Positions 19,501 to 30,600 of a stretch of DNA of 64,000 nucleotides are shown one piece after another. Position numbers and translations under genes: made by a program. Source of the stretch: Paraburkholderia sp. BL9I2N2 (lineage in GTDB: Bacteria > Pseudomonadota > Gammaproteobacteria > Burkholderiales > Burkholderiaceae); NCBI RefSeq assembly GCF_004339745.1, contig NZ_SMGP01000002.1, positions 1,612,001 through 1,676,000 of the forward strand, written 5' to 3'. Each line of letters starts with the position of its first letter. Positions within the stretch are counted from its first letter, which is position 1. The notes under the pieces were generated by a model that worked only from the letters and a program-made list of their open reading frames with translations, ran no database searches and had not been told where the DNA came from.

Positions 19501-21533
19501 GAACAGTGATCGACCACCACGCCCTTCGGCTTGCCCGTCGAGCCCGACGTATAGATCACATACGCCGCCTGGTGCGGCGACACACGCGGCAACTCGACAT
19601 CCGCCGCCGAGGGTTCGTCAGCTTGCGGTTCCTCGTCGATCAGCCACAACCGCAGACGATCCGACTCCGGCAACGCGGCGAGACTCGCGCGTTCCGTGAT
19701 GACGTGCGTGATCTGCGCATCGTCGAGAATCTGTGCAAGACGCTCACGCGGATGGCTCGGGTCCAGCGGCACGAACGCACCGCCCGATTTCAGCGCGGCG
19801 ATCAGACCGACCAGCAGGTTCACCGACCGGCTCAGCGCCACGCCGACCCGCATCTCCGCACTCACCCCGGCCGCGACGAGGCGTTGCGCCAAATGCGCGG
19901 CTTGCGCATCCACTTCGCCGCGCGTGAGCGAGCGATGCATATCCGCGACGCCCCGCGCGTCCGGCCGCGCGCTAGCGTGGTCGGCCACGCGCTGATGCAC
20001 CGGCCTGAATCCCGTCTCATGCGGGAGCGCCGTGCTATTCCACGCGTCGAGTTGTGCACGCTCCGCTTGCGGCAGCCATTGCAAATCTCCCACTGCGGTG
20101 GCCGGTGCTGCCGTGGCATTCCACAGCAACTCGATGAATCGCGCAGCGAGGCGCTCTATCGCATCGGCGTCGAACAGGTCGAGCGCGTAGATGAAGTAGG
20201 CATCGATCGAACCGTCGTCCCGTTCCTCGAAGCTCAACGTCAAATCGAATTTGGCAAACGGCGCACCCGACGGCAACTCCGTCATGCGCACTTCCGCGAG
20301 CGACGGCAGACGGCGCCGCGCGCCATAAGCGGCCATCACCTGAAACAGCGGATGATGACTCGCGCTGCGCACCACGCCGAGCGCTTCGACCACCTGTTCG
20401 AACGGCACGTCCTGATGCGATTGGGCGTCGATCAGCGTTTGCTGCGTCGCGCCGACCAACCGAGCAAACGACTGCGCTGCGGGAACCGGCGCGGCCAGCG
20501 TGAGCGTGTTCACGAAGAAGCCGACGAGCCCGGCCACTTCGCCGCGCTCGCGATTCGCCGCGGGTACACCGATCTGAATCTGCGTTTCACCCGACGAGCG
20601 CGCGAGCAAAGCACTCAATGCCGCCAGCAAGACGGCAAACGGCGTCGCGCGCTGCGCATTGGCCAGTGTCTTTACTTGCTGCGCGAGCGCGGCATCGATA
20701 AGGAACCGATGCCTTGCACCACGCGCGCTGCGCTGCGCCAGACGCGGTGCGGCGCCTGGCAACATCAGCACGTCGCGATTCGCATCCAGCCGTTCGCGCC
20801 AGAACGCCAACTGGCGCTCACGTTCTCCCGCGTCGAGCCAGCGGCGCTGCCACAGCGCGAAGTCGGCGTACTGGATCGGCAACGGCGCGAGCGACACCGC
20901 TTCGCTCTTCGCATACGCGCGATAAAACGACGCCAGTTCGGCCAGTATCACGTCCGCGGACCAGCCGTCGGAGACAATGTGATGCGTCGTCAGCGCGAGC
21001 CAGTGCGTGGTCGCGTCGAGACGAATCAGGTGCGCGCGCATCAACGGCCCGAGCGACAGATCGAAGGACTTCGCTTCGTCGGCGCGTGCGATGTCGGCGG
21101 CGCGCGTCTCGCGCTGATCCGCGGGCAATGCGCTCACGTCACTCGCGTGCCACGGGCAGCGAGATGGCGCATGCACCGTTTGCAACACGCCGTCGCCGCT
21201 TTCGGTGAAGGTCGTACGCAGCGCTTCGTGACGCGCGATCAGCGCATCGCACGAAAGACGCAACGCATTGGCATCGAGCGCGCCGTCGAGCCGTAAGCGT
21301 TCGGTGATGTGATACGCCGCCGGTTCATCGATCATCCGCGCGTGCAGCCACAAACGCGTTTGCGCAAACGAAGCCGGCACGCTCGCCGTGCGCTCGGCGC
21401 GCGGTGGAATCGGCAGCACGCGAAAGTCGATGCCGGCGGCGTCGAGCTTCGTGAGAAAGGCCTTGCGCTGCGCATCCGGCAACAGCGCGAAGCGTGACGC
21501 GAGGGAAAGCAGATCCGGTTTGGCAGTGGTCAT
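16509..21533 (-). CDS. orbJ: NRPS, module 4 plus terminal C-T (OrbJ-like)
   Basis: A 1674-residue peptide synthetase. Domain order is C (about 45-490, THHIVSDGW), A (510-1010), T (1025-1095, FFELGGHSLAAV), C (1125-1560, VHHIVSDGQS), T (1590-1660, LFEAGASSFDVV). The A-domain pocket, aligned by eye to EntF, reads approximately D-G-E-Y-T-G-G-I, like other hydroxyornithine-type codes. The second C domain has an intact HHxxxDG and follows the last loaded carrier. There is no thioesterase or reductase, so this C domain should release the chain onto a free amine, putrescine in ornibactin and malleobactin. The extra C-terminal carrier has no A domain of its own. It follows orbI by 75 bp. Confidence 0.92.
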   Translation of the reverse strand: MTTAKPDLLSLASRFALLPDAQRKAFLTKLDAAGIDFRVLPIPPRAERTASVPASFAQTRLWLHARMIDEPAAYHITERLRLDGALDANALRLSCDALIARHEALRTTFTESGDGVLQTVHAPSRCPWHASDVSALPADQRETRAADIARADEAKSFDLSLGPLMRAHLIRLDATTHWLALTTHHIVSDGWSADVILAELASFYRAYAKSEAVSLAPLPIQYADFALWQRRWLDAGERERQLAFWRERLDANRDVLMLPGAAPRLAQRSARGARHRFLIDAALAQQVKTLANAQRATPFAVLLAALSALLARSSGETQIQIGVPAANRERGEVAGLVGFFVNTLTLAAPVPAAQSFARLVGATQQTLIDAQSHQDVPFEQVVEALGVVRSASHHPLFQVMAAYGARRRLPSLAEVRMTELPSGAPFAKFDLTLSFEERDDGSIDAYFIYALDLFDADAIERLAARFIELLWNATAAPATAVGDLQWLPQAERAQLDAWNSTALPHETGFRPVHQRVADHASARPDARGVADMHRSLTRGEVDAQAAHLAQRLVAAGVSAEMRVGVALSRSVNLLVGLIAALKSGGAFVPLDPSHPRERLAQILDDAQITHVITERASLAALPESDRLRLWLIDEEPQADEPSAADVELPRVSPHQAAYVIYTSGSTGKPKGVVVDHCSFALHCAAIAERYGAGERDVFLLFQSVNFDGAHEGWFSQYMSGAAVAITADTLWPPAQTCRMMVREGVTMTYVPPGCATQLAEWALAHGAPPSLRSLTVGGEATSREAFALMRRAFPNARIVNGYGPTETVITPMLWMFYPTDDSTKLADSAYLPIGTLVGARSAHVLDSRLNPLPVGVIGELYLGGEGVGVARGYLDRPALTAERFVPDPFGVPGARLYRTGDLVKRRADGVFDFIGRVDHQVKLRGLRIELGEIEAQLAAHDDVREAVAIVHGKGAQAALVAYVELSAEARERSTRTDAAELDAHLRHTLPDYMVPAHIVVLDALPRNANSKVDRAALPEPQRVARAYQAPAAGLETALAQIFREVLGVERVGRGDHFFELGGHSLAAVRVATRVAERLARDVPVRTLFEAPTLAQYAQRVMAAARSEAMADVGNEASSGASNSRLAPDANGVLPLSSAQLGLWFLWRSQPDSAAYNIPVALRLRGALDVDALREAFAQAAARHPALRVRLVEREGQLPGQRVGESMSFELGMIDLSGDPTEAAREHAAVALTDEDALTPFHLLDDAPLWRVRLVRLAEQDHVLSLVVHHIVSDGQSIDLWLDDVRTTYVAIVRGASPAVSVSGSPLHQELILPVAAPRARLSFWRDALADVPSHVLPSPSSGRAASPSWSAGRLAFEFSPALVRRARSMALEVHATLPMLLHAALNVAFYRATGVTDQPVGVLASTRELTGEAARRALGLFINAVVVRTRLAKTDTPATLLAEVRDAALAAYAHADTPFADVVAALRAPRTEAGNPLFSVMFNYLRPAGTAERDWAGLTLDDFNDVRHRVVFELELDVVEHADGRVTGAFSYANELVDGRFVEVLTADYLDVVQQFVDAPHEQLGASAARFALESASLATGAQASTTSHDEASQRAQALEQVWSDLFEGNTPAHHDNLFEAGASSFDVVRFVDAARVAGHALEIADVFAAPTFAQLAVRLVAQASNVAALRDGA

Positions 21534-21608
21534 GCTGGGTTGTCTCAGTACGGGTCGGCTGGTCGACGGATCGACGTGTTGGGCGGCGTATTGGGCGGCG
21601 AATTGGGC

Positions 21609-24600
21609 TTATTGCAGCTCGAATTCGTCGAGAAGTGCATCGATCGCGCTCGCGGTATCACCCGCGCCGTGTGCACCGCGCTCGGCAAGCGCGCGATCGA
21701 TCGCGGCGGCACAGCGCTGCAAAGTGCGTTCGTCGAACAAGGTGCGCAGCGGCAGAATCAGCGTCCAGTGCAGATTCGCCTGCGCGTTGGCTTGTGTCGC
21801 GAGCAGCGAGTGACCGCCCAGCGCGAAGAAGTCGTCGTCGCGGCCAATCGTGTCGACACGCAGCACCCGTCTCCAGATCCCGGCGAGTTCACGCTCGGTC
21901 TCGGTGGCGGCCACGCAGACGGCGTTTTCCGGGGCCGTACCGCGCACGGGAGCCGGCAGCGCGTGACGGTCGCATTTGCCGTTCGGCGTGACCGGCAGTG
22001 CATCCATCGCGATCAGATACGAAGGCACCATGTATGACGGCAGTTGCGCGCGCAAATCATCGAGCAGCGCCTGCGTGTCGAGCGCGTTGTCCGCGCCGCG
22101 CGCCACGTAGCCAATCAATTGCTCGTCACGCACGATCACCACGGCGTCATGCACGCCCGGCGCCGCACGCAACAGCGCTTCGATTTCGCCGGGCTCGATG
22201 CGCTGGCCACGTAACTTCACCTGCGTATCCATGCGGCCGAGATAGTCGAGTGCTCCATCTGCGCGGCGGCGGGCGAGGTCGCCGGTTCGGTAAAGCCGCG
22301 CACCATGCGAGAACGGATCGGGAACGAAGCGTTCCGCCGTCAACGCAGCACGGCCAAGGTAACCGCGCGCCAGTCCGACGCCGCCCAGGTACAGTTCGCC
22401 GATCGCGCCTTGCGGCAGCGGTTGCAACGCCGCGTCGAGCACGTGCAGTTGCACGTTCGCAATCGGATGACCGATCGGCACGGACGCCGCGTCTGCATCA
22501 CGCGCGCCGCATGTCCAGTGCGAAACGTCGATGGCGGCTTCAGTGGGGCCGTAGAGGTTGTAGAGCCGCGCGTGGGGCAATTGTTTTGCGACGCGAGCCA
22601 CTAGTTCCGGCGCGAGCGCTTCGCCGCTGGCGACGATCCGCTCGACGCTCGCGCAGCGCACCGCGGCGTGAAAGTCTTCCAGATGAGCGACGAAGGCCGC
22701 GAGCATCGACGGCACGAAATGCAGCGTCGTGACACGGTGTGTTTCGATTGCCGCGACGAGGCGCGCCGGATCGCGATGGTCGCCGGGCGCCGCAATCGCG
22801 AGCTTCGCGCCGACGGCGAGCGGCCACACGAATTCCCACACCGACACGTCGAAACCGAACGGCGTCTTGTGCAACACGACATCGTTGGCATCGAGTCGAT
22901 ACGCGTCCTGCATCCACGCAATGCGGTTTGCCAGCGCGCGATGCGTATTGCCCGCGCCCTTCGGCTTGCCGGTCGAACCAGACGTGTAGATCAGGTAAGC
23001 AAGCTGATCGGGCGAGACTGCCACGGGAGCGCTGAGCGTAAAGTCGGCGCCGCGTAGTGCGTCGACGGTCAGGACTTTTGCGCGTGTGCTGTCGACCGCT
23101 GCCGCGAGGCGTTCCAGCAGATGCGGCTGTGTCAGCACGACTGCGGGCTTCGCGTCGCCGAGCAGATACGCGATGCGGTCCGCCGGATAGTCGGGATCGA
23201 TGGGCAGATAAGCCGCGCCCGCTTTGAGCACGCCGATCAGCGCCACGACCATGTCGAACGATCGCTCGACGCACAGCGCCACCGCCGTGTCCGCGCGAAC
23301 GCCGGCTTCGATGAGCGAGGCGGCGACGCGATCGGCGTTCGCATCGAGCTCGCCGTAGGTCATCTGCTGCGTGTGCCCTTGCGGGTCGACGAATTCGAGC
23401 GCGATAGCATCCGGCGACGCCAGCGCCTTCTGTTCGAACTGGCGATGCAGCGCCTGCTGTTGCGCGTGCGGCCACCCTTGCGTGGTCGAGTTGAAGCGGG
23501 CCAGCGTGGTCAGATCGTCGGCGGTGGAAATTGAAATCGTGCCGAGCGTTGCGTCCGGATCGGCAGTCAAGCCCGCAAGGCACGCGGCAAACACGCGATG
23601 CAATGTGGCGACGCGCGTCTCATCGAGTTGCGCGGCATCGTAGCCGTAGTCGATCGTGAGCGTGGCACCCGCTTCGATTACCAGCGTGAGCGCGAAATCC
23701 GTCGCTTCGATATTGCGCAACTCACGCAGCTTGAGCGCGCGCTCGTCGCGCCCTTGCCATGCTTCATCCACGGGATAGTTTTCGAACACGAGCAGCGTGT
23801 CGAACAATGCGCCACCGCCTTGGCCGGCCCATTGCTGGATTTCGTACAGCGGCGTATGTGCGTGCTCCGCAGCCGCGGCATTGTCACGCTGCAAATCGTG
23901 CAGCCATGCCGATGCGCGGCGTTGCGGCAGCGGTGCGGTAATCACCGGCAGTGTGTTGATGAAAAGACCGAGCACGGTGTCGACGTCCGGCAAGGCATCA
24001 GGACGGCCGGCGACGGTCGCGCCGAAAGCGACGGCAGTGTGATGCGTCATCCGCTGCAAGGCGAGCGCCCATGCACCCTGCACCATCGTGTTGACCGTGA
24101 CCTTCAGACGGCGCGCGGTGTCGGTGAGACGTGCCATCGTCGCCGCGTCAAGCGACTCACGCCGCGTGAAATGCTGCGGCTCGCGGTGGCTCGCGGATTC
24201 ACGTTCGGCAACCAGCGTCGGTTCTTCGAGCAATGCAAGACGTTGCAACCAGAAGGCGCGCTCGCTTTCTGAGTCGCGCGCGGCCAGCCACGCGATGAAG
24301 TCGCGATAGCGCGTCTTCGCGGGCGCCGCGAAGGGTTGCGGACGCGACGGCTCGATATAGTCGCGCAGCACGTCGGCAAAGAAACGCGCCGTGCTCCAGC
24401 CGTCGAGCAGCAAATGGTGACGCGTCCAGACGAGACGCCACGCGTCGTCCGTGATGCGGATCAGCGCGACGCGCATCAACGGCGGCGAGGTCAGATCGAA
24501 ACCGCGCGCACGGTCGGCGCTGAGCCAGCTTTCGAATGCATCATGCGCATCCGCACCGCGCTCGCGCCAATCGAGAATCTCCACCGGCATGCGCGCCTGG

Positions 24601-27600
24601 CGATGCACGAACTGCATCGGCGTCGCTTCGACCGGCGTGAAGCTCGTGCGCAGAATGTCGTGGCGCGGCACGGCGGCTTCGAATGCCGCGCGCAGGCGTT
24701 CCACGTCCGGCTCGATCAACGTCGCGACCAGTTGATTCACATAGGTCGATTGCTCCGGCGCGAACAGCGAATGGAACAGAATGCCGTGCTGCATCGGCGA
24801 AAGCGGATAGATGTCGTCGATGGTGCGCAAGTCGAGCGGCACGCGCTCCAGCGCGGCCTGCGTCAAACCGCCCGCGCGCGCGAGCGGATAGTCGCCTGGC
24901 GTTGCGCCACCGCCGCGTTGCGCAAGACGCGCCGCACATGCGGCGGTCAAGTCCGCGAGCGCACTTTCGAAGCGCTGCGCGATGGCTTCCACCGTGGCGC
25001 GCTCGAATTGCGTCGCGCCGTAGACCCAATGGACTTTGAGCGTGCGCGTGGCGTCGCCGTCGATATAGGCGTGGATCGCCAACGCATTGCCGATCGGCCC
25101 CGCTAGATCACGCTCGCAGCCCGCGCCGCCGAAACGCGGCACGAGCGCCGCATCGCGCGGCGCGTCGAACTGGCCGAGATAGTTGAAGGTCACATGCGGG
25201 CGCGGCACGGCCGCGAGCGCGGCGCGCGTCGCCGTGTCGCCGTAGTGGCGCAGCACGCCAAAGCCGAGGCCTTTGTTCGGCACCGCGCGCAGTGTGTCCT
25301 TGACCGCGCTGAGCGTGGCCACCGGCGTGCTTTCAAGCGTGAACTGCACCGGATAGTGACTCGTGAGCCAGCCGGGCGTACGGCTGACGTCGACGTCGTC
25401 GAACAAAGCCTCGCGGCCGTGGCCTTCGAGTTCGATACGGCACACAGGCATATCGAGCGATTGCGCCAGCGCCGCGATCAGCAGTTCGATCATCTGCGTA
25501 CGGTAAGCGGCATTCGCTTCCGTCAACGCGGCCCGCGTCAGATCGGCGTCGATGGTCTGGATCACGGATTGCGCGTCGGCGTTGCTCGCCTTGGCTTGCG
25601 GACGGTCGAGCGGCAGATCGTCGTACGGCGCGGCGAGCGCGGTCCAGTACGGCAGTTCGGCGGCAAACGGAGAGTTCGTGATGTCGAGCGCGGCGCGTGC
25701 CAACCGTGCCGCCCATTCCTGCGCACTCGTTCCCGTCGATGCGAGTCGCACGCTGCGGCGCTCGCAAGCGGCGCGATAGGCGGCGTCGAGATCATCCAGC
25801 AGCACACGCCACGACACGCCGTCGACGATGATGTGGTGGATCGCCAGATAGAGCTTCGTCGTGCCGTCGGGCAGCAGCGCGGCCAATGCGCAGACGAGCG
25901 GGCCGTGCGTCAGATCGAGCGTGCTTTGCAATGCGTCGAATTGGGCTAGCGCGTCGGCTTCGTCGCGTGCGGAAACTGCGGCGAGCGGCAGTGTTTCGAA
26001 TGCGCGCTCGGCCAAAGTCAGTCGCCATTCGCCTTGCGCACCAACCGGTGTGAAACGCTGGCGGAAAATTTCGTGGTGTGTCAGCAGCGTTTCGAATGCG
26101 CGCGCGAAAGCGTCGAAGTCAAAAGGCGCTTGCGTGTCGAGTTCGATGGATTGATTCCAGTGGCCACGCCGCGGAATCTCCAGTGCAAAGAAACGCAGTT
26201 GCGCAGGTGTGAGCGCGGCGGACTGCTCAAGTTTGGACGGTGCGGCTTGCGCCTTCGATGCGCCCGGTGCAGCCTGTTGTGCAGCAACATCCACCGTCGT
26301 CGCGACACGCGCGAGTTGCGCGAGCGTGGGCGCATCGAACAGTTGCTTCGGCGTAAAGCGCACGCCGCGCTTGCGCGAACGGGCGATCACCTTCAACACC
26401 AGAATCGAATCGCCGCCCAGCTCGAAGAAGTTGTCGTCGCGGCCTACGCGTTCGGCTTTGAGCACGTCCATCCAGACGGCGGCGAGGACTTCTTCCGTTG
26501 CGCCTTGCGGCGCATCGCCCGTGGCCACCAGCGGCGCCGGTGCAGCCGCCAGCGCCCGCAATGCCGCGCGGTCCACCTTGCCGTTGGCGGTCACAGGCAA
26601 GGTGGCGACACGCTGCAACACGGCCGGCACCATGTAGTCCGGCAAACGGGCGCTCAATGCCGCGCGTAATGCGGCTTCGTCGAAGCGCGCACCGCTCGTC
26701 AACGTGACGAACGATGCCAAACGCAAACGCCCTTCATGCTCGACAGCAAGTGTTTCGGCTTGAGCGATGCCGTCGAGTGCGCGCAGTGCCGCACTGACCT
26801 CGCCAGGTTCGACGCGGTAGCCGCGAATCTTTACCTGATCGTCCAGCCGGCCCAGAAAATCCAGACGATGATCTGCGCGCAGTCTCACGCGGTCGCCCGT
26901 TCGGTAAAGACGCTCGCCCGGCGCGAATGGATTCGGTACGAAACGCTCGGCGGTCGCGGCGGCGCGATTCAGATAGCCGCGCGCCAAACCCGGTCCGCCG
27001 AGATACAACTCGCCGATTGCGCCCGGCGGCACGCTCGCGCCGTGGCTGTCGAGCACACAGGCATAGGCGTTCGGCAATGGCAGCCCGAGCGGCACGGCGT
27101 GCGCGCTCAGCGCATGCACTGCGGCTTGCGCTGACGAAGACGTGTCGCACGTCAACGCGCCCACCGTTGCTTCGGTCGGGCCATAGTGATTGATGACGCG
27201 GCAGGCCGGCTTGATTACCGCGATTCGCTCGACCAGCGACCAAGGCAGCGTTTCGCCGCCTGTCACCAGCGCATGCGCGGGCAGCACATCGGCCGGATGT
27301 TGCGCGTCGAGCAGCGCGTGCAGGTGACTCGGCACGATCTTGAGAATGCCGACGTTGCGCGTGCGCATTTCGTACGCGAAGCGATCGGGATCGAACGCGC
27401 ATTGCGCAGGCAGCAGATGCAGCGTGCGGCCCGAGCACAGCGCGCCGAATAGCGTCGTATGGCCGAGGTCGGCAGCGACGGTGGAGACCATTGCCATGGA
27501 TGCGTTGGCGGCGAATGCGAGTTCGTCCAGCATGCCCTCGACGTAGTCGGCCAGTGCGCCATGCGAGATGACCACGCCTTTCGGCGTGCCGGTCGAGCCC

Positions 27601-30600
27601 GAGGTGAAGATCAGGTAGGCGGCTTGATTCGCCAACGGGGGCGTGTGCGATGCGGTTGCGGTCGTGTCACCCACGCTCGCCGACGATGACGCTTGCGTGA
27701 GCGTATCGAAATCGAGCGCGGTCGCTGCGCCTACAGTCGTGACGTCTTTACTTGTTGTCAGGATCCACCGCGCGCCACACGCCTGAACCGAAGCCGTCAG
27801 ACGCTCATGCGGCGCGGCAGGATCGAGCGGTACGACGTACGCACCGGACTTCATCACGCCAATCAGCGCGGCGGCAAAGCGCACCGACCGTTCGATACAC
27901 ACGGCCACCGGTTGCTCTGCACTTACCCCACGCTCCCGCAAAGCGAACGCGATACGGTTCGACGCTGCGTCGACTTGGGCATACGTCAGCTGCGTATCGG
28001 CATCCGCGAGCGCCACGCGATGCGGTGTTTCACGCGCATGCCGCGCGAACAGCGCGAGCACGTTGTCAGCCGCCGGCTTCAACTCGCGGCCACGCCGCGC
28101 GGCGCGATAGTCGGCGCTATCCGCGCAGTCCAGTTCGGCAATCGCACGCTGCGGATCGCGCACGGCATCGGCGACGAGCGCGGCGTAACTGTGCAGCCAT
28201 GCATGCGCAGTCCGTTCGTCGATACCGTCGAGCGCATAAGCGACGACAAGCTCGATGCCACGCGGGTCGTCCGTGAAATCGAGCGCGTAGTCGAAGCGGG
28301 CGGCGAGGTCCAGCCCCGGCGACATGCGCACCGAAGCGCCAGGCAATTCAGCCGACAGTTCCAGATCGAACTGCTGCGCGAACTTGACCTTCAGCCAGGC
28401 ATCGCCGCGCCGCATCGGCGGCTTGACGGCGTCGAGCACCTGATCGAACGGTACATCCTGATGCGCGAACGCATCGAACGCGGAACGGCGTACACCGTCG
28501 AGCAACGCAGCGAACGATTGGTCCGGCGCCACGCGCGCGCGCAGCGCAAGCGTGTTGAGGAAAAGACCTACCAGCGGCGCAGTCTCCGCCCGCTGCCGAT
28601 GCGCGATCGGCGCGGCCACGACGACATCGGTCGCGCCGGTCAATCGGTAAAGCCAGGCGTCGAAGGCGGCAAGCAGCACCGTGAACGGCGATGCCTGCGC
28701 GCGTCGCGCCGTTTCGCGCACGGCTTCGGATAGCGCCACGGGCAAACGCAGCGTGAGGCGGCCCCCGCGATAGTCGTGCTCCGGCGAGCGCGGCCGGTCT
28801 AGCGGCAGTGCTAGAGCTTCGGGCGCGTCGCGCAATGCGTCGCGCCAGTACGCCAGTTGCCTTTCGCCTTCGCCGGCCGCGAGCCAGTCGCGTTGCCATT
28901 GCGCGTAGTCGGCGTACTGCACCGTCAGCGCGGGCAATTGCGGCTCGTTTCCCGTCGCGAAAGCGGCGTAGGCGGCGCGCAGTTCTCCGAACGCACAGCG
29001 CGAACTCCAGCCGTCGCTGATCGAATGATGCGCGGTCAACAGGAAGCGCTGCGTGTCGTCAGTGAGCGTAACGAGCGCGGCCCGCACCAGCGGACCTTTC
29101 GACAGATCGAAAGGTCCGCTGACATGCTGTTCCGTGAACGCCACCAGGCGCGATGCACGCTCGGCGTCGCCGGCGCCGCGCAAGTCGATTTGCGCAATCG
29201 CAACCGGTAAGCGGGCATGAATGCGTTGCACGACGATGCCGTCGTCGGACTCGACCAGCGTCGTTCGCCACGCCTGATGACGCGCGATCAAACAATCGAG
29301 CGCGCGTTGCAGCGTGCCGATATCGAGTGCGCCTTGCACATCCCATTGCACGGCAACGTGATAAGCCGCGCCGGCGTCCTGTGTTTGCGCGAGCACCCAG
29401 AACCGCTGTTGAGCGAACGACGCGGCACGATCCATGAACGGCGCATCGGCGGTCCGCACCACAGTGATGGCATGCGAACCCATCGACGTTTCAGTCTCGC
29501 TGGCATCGATCAGACGGGCCAGCGCTTCGAGCGGTTGATCGTCGAACAACGCGTCGAGCCGTAGATTCACGCGCCATTCGATGCGGATCGCCGCCTGCAA
29601 CTGCATCGCTGCTAGCGAATCGCCGCCACGTGCGAAGAAGCGGTCGTCGCAGCCGATCGGCGCAGGGTCGTTCAACAGGCTTTGCCAAAGCGTGGCGAGG
29701 CGCGTTTCAGTGGCGGTTCGAGGCGCGACGTGATTCGCATCGACGACAGCCGGCATCGTGGCAATGAAGTCGCGCAACGCGGCACGATCGAGCTTGCCGT
29801 TCAACGTATACGGCAGGCGCTCGAAGCGCACCAAACGATGCGGCATCCACGCCTGCGGCAAATGCGCGGCGAGATGCGCTTGCAGCGCGGCATCGTCGAG
29901 TGTGTCTTGCAGCACGACGCATGCGATCAGTTGCGTTCGGCCATGAGCAGATTCGGCCAGCACACTCGCGTCGGCCACTGCCGGATGCGTCAGCAGACAA
30001 GCCGCGATCTCGCCGGGTTCGACGCGCACGCCGCGCACCTGAACCTGATCGTCGATGCGGCCGAGATAATCGAACGAGCCGTCCGCGCGTTCACGCGCGA
30101 GGTCGCCGGTGCGGTAAATCCGTTCGCCCGGTTCGCCAGTCGGATCCGGCAGAAAACGTTCAGCCGTCAGTGCGGCGCGGCCGTGATAGCCGCGCGCGAG
30201 ACACACGCCGCCGAGCAGCAGTTCGCCGCTTTCGCCTTGCTGCGCCGCGCCGTCGATGCGCGCCACGCGTCGCCCGATCGGCCAACCGATCGGCAGCGAA
30301 GCAAAACCATTGCCGTCCTCGAGTGCCGGTGTCATGCCCGGATCGACGGGCCACAACATCGGCGAGATCACCGCCTCGGTCGGTCCATAGCCGTTGACGA
30401 GACGCACCGACGGGAACACGCGGCGAATCTCGTCGAAACTGTCTTGCGACATCGCTTCGCCGCCGAACAGCAGCGTGCGCAGCGAAGGCGGCACGCCGAG
30501 GCGCTCGCAAACGTTCGCGAACTCGCGCACATAAGCGGGCGGCAGCGTCGTATTGGTGACGCCTTCACGCAGCATGAACGCATGCGTGGTTTCCGGCGCG

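Noticed and set aside
19005..21296. Long plus-strand open frames over the NRPS genes
   Set aside because: Antisense shadows of the A and C domains with no recognisable domain and strongly biased Arg/His content.
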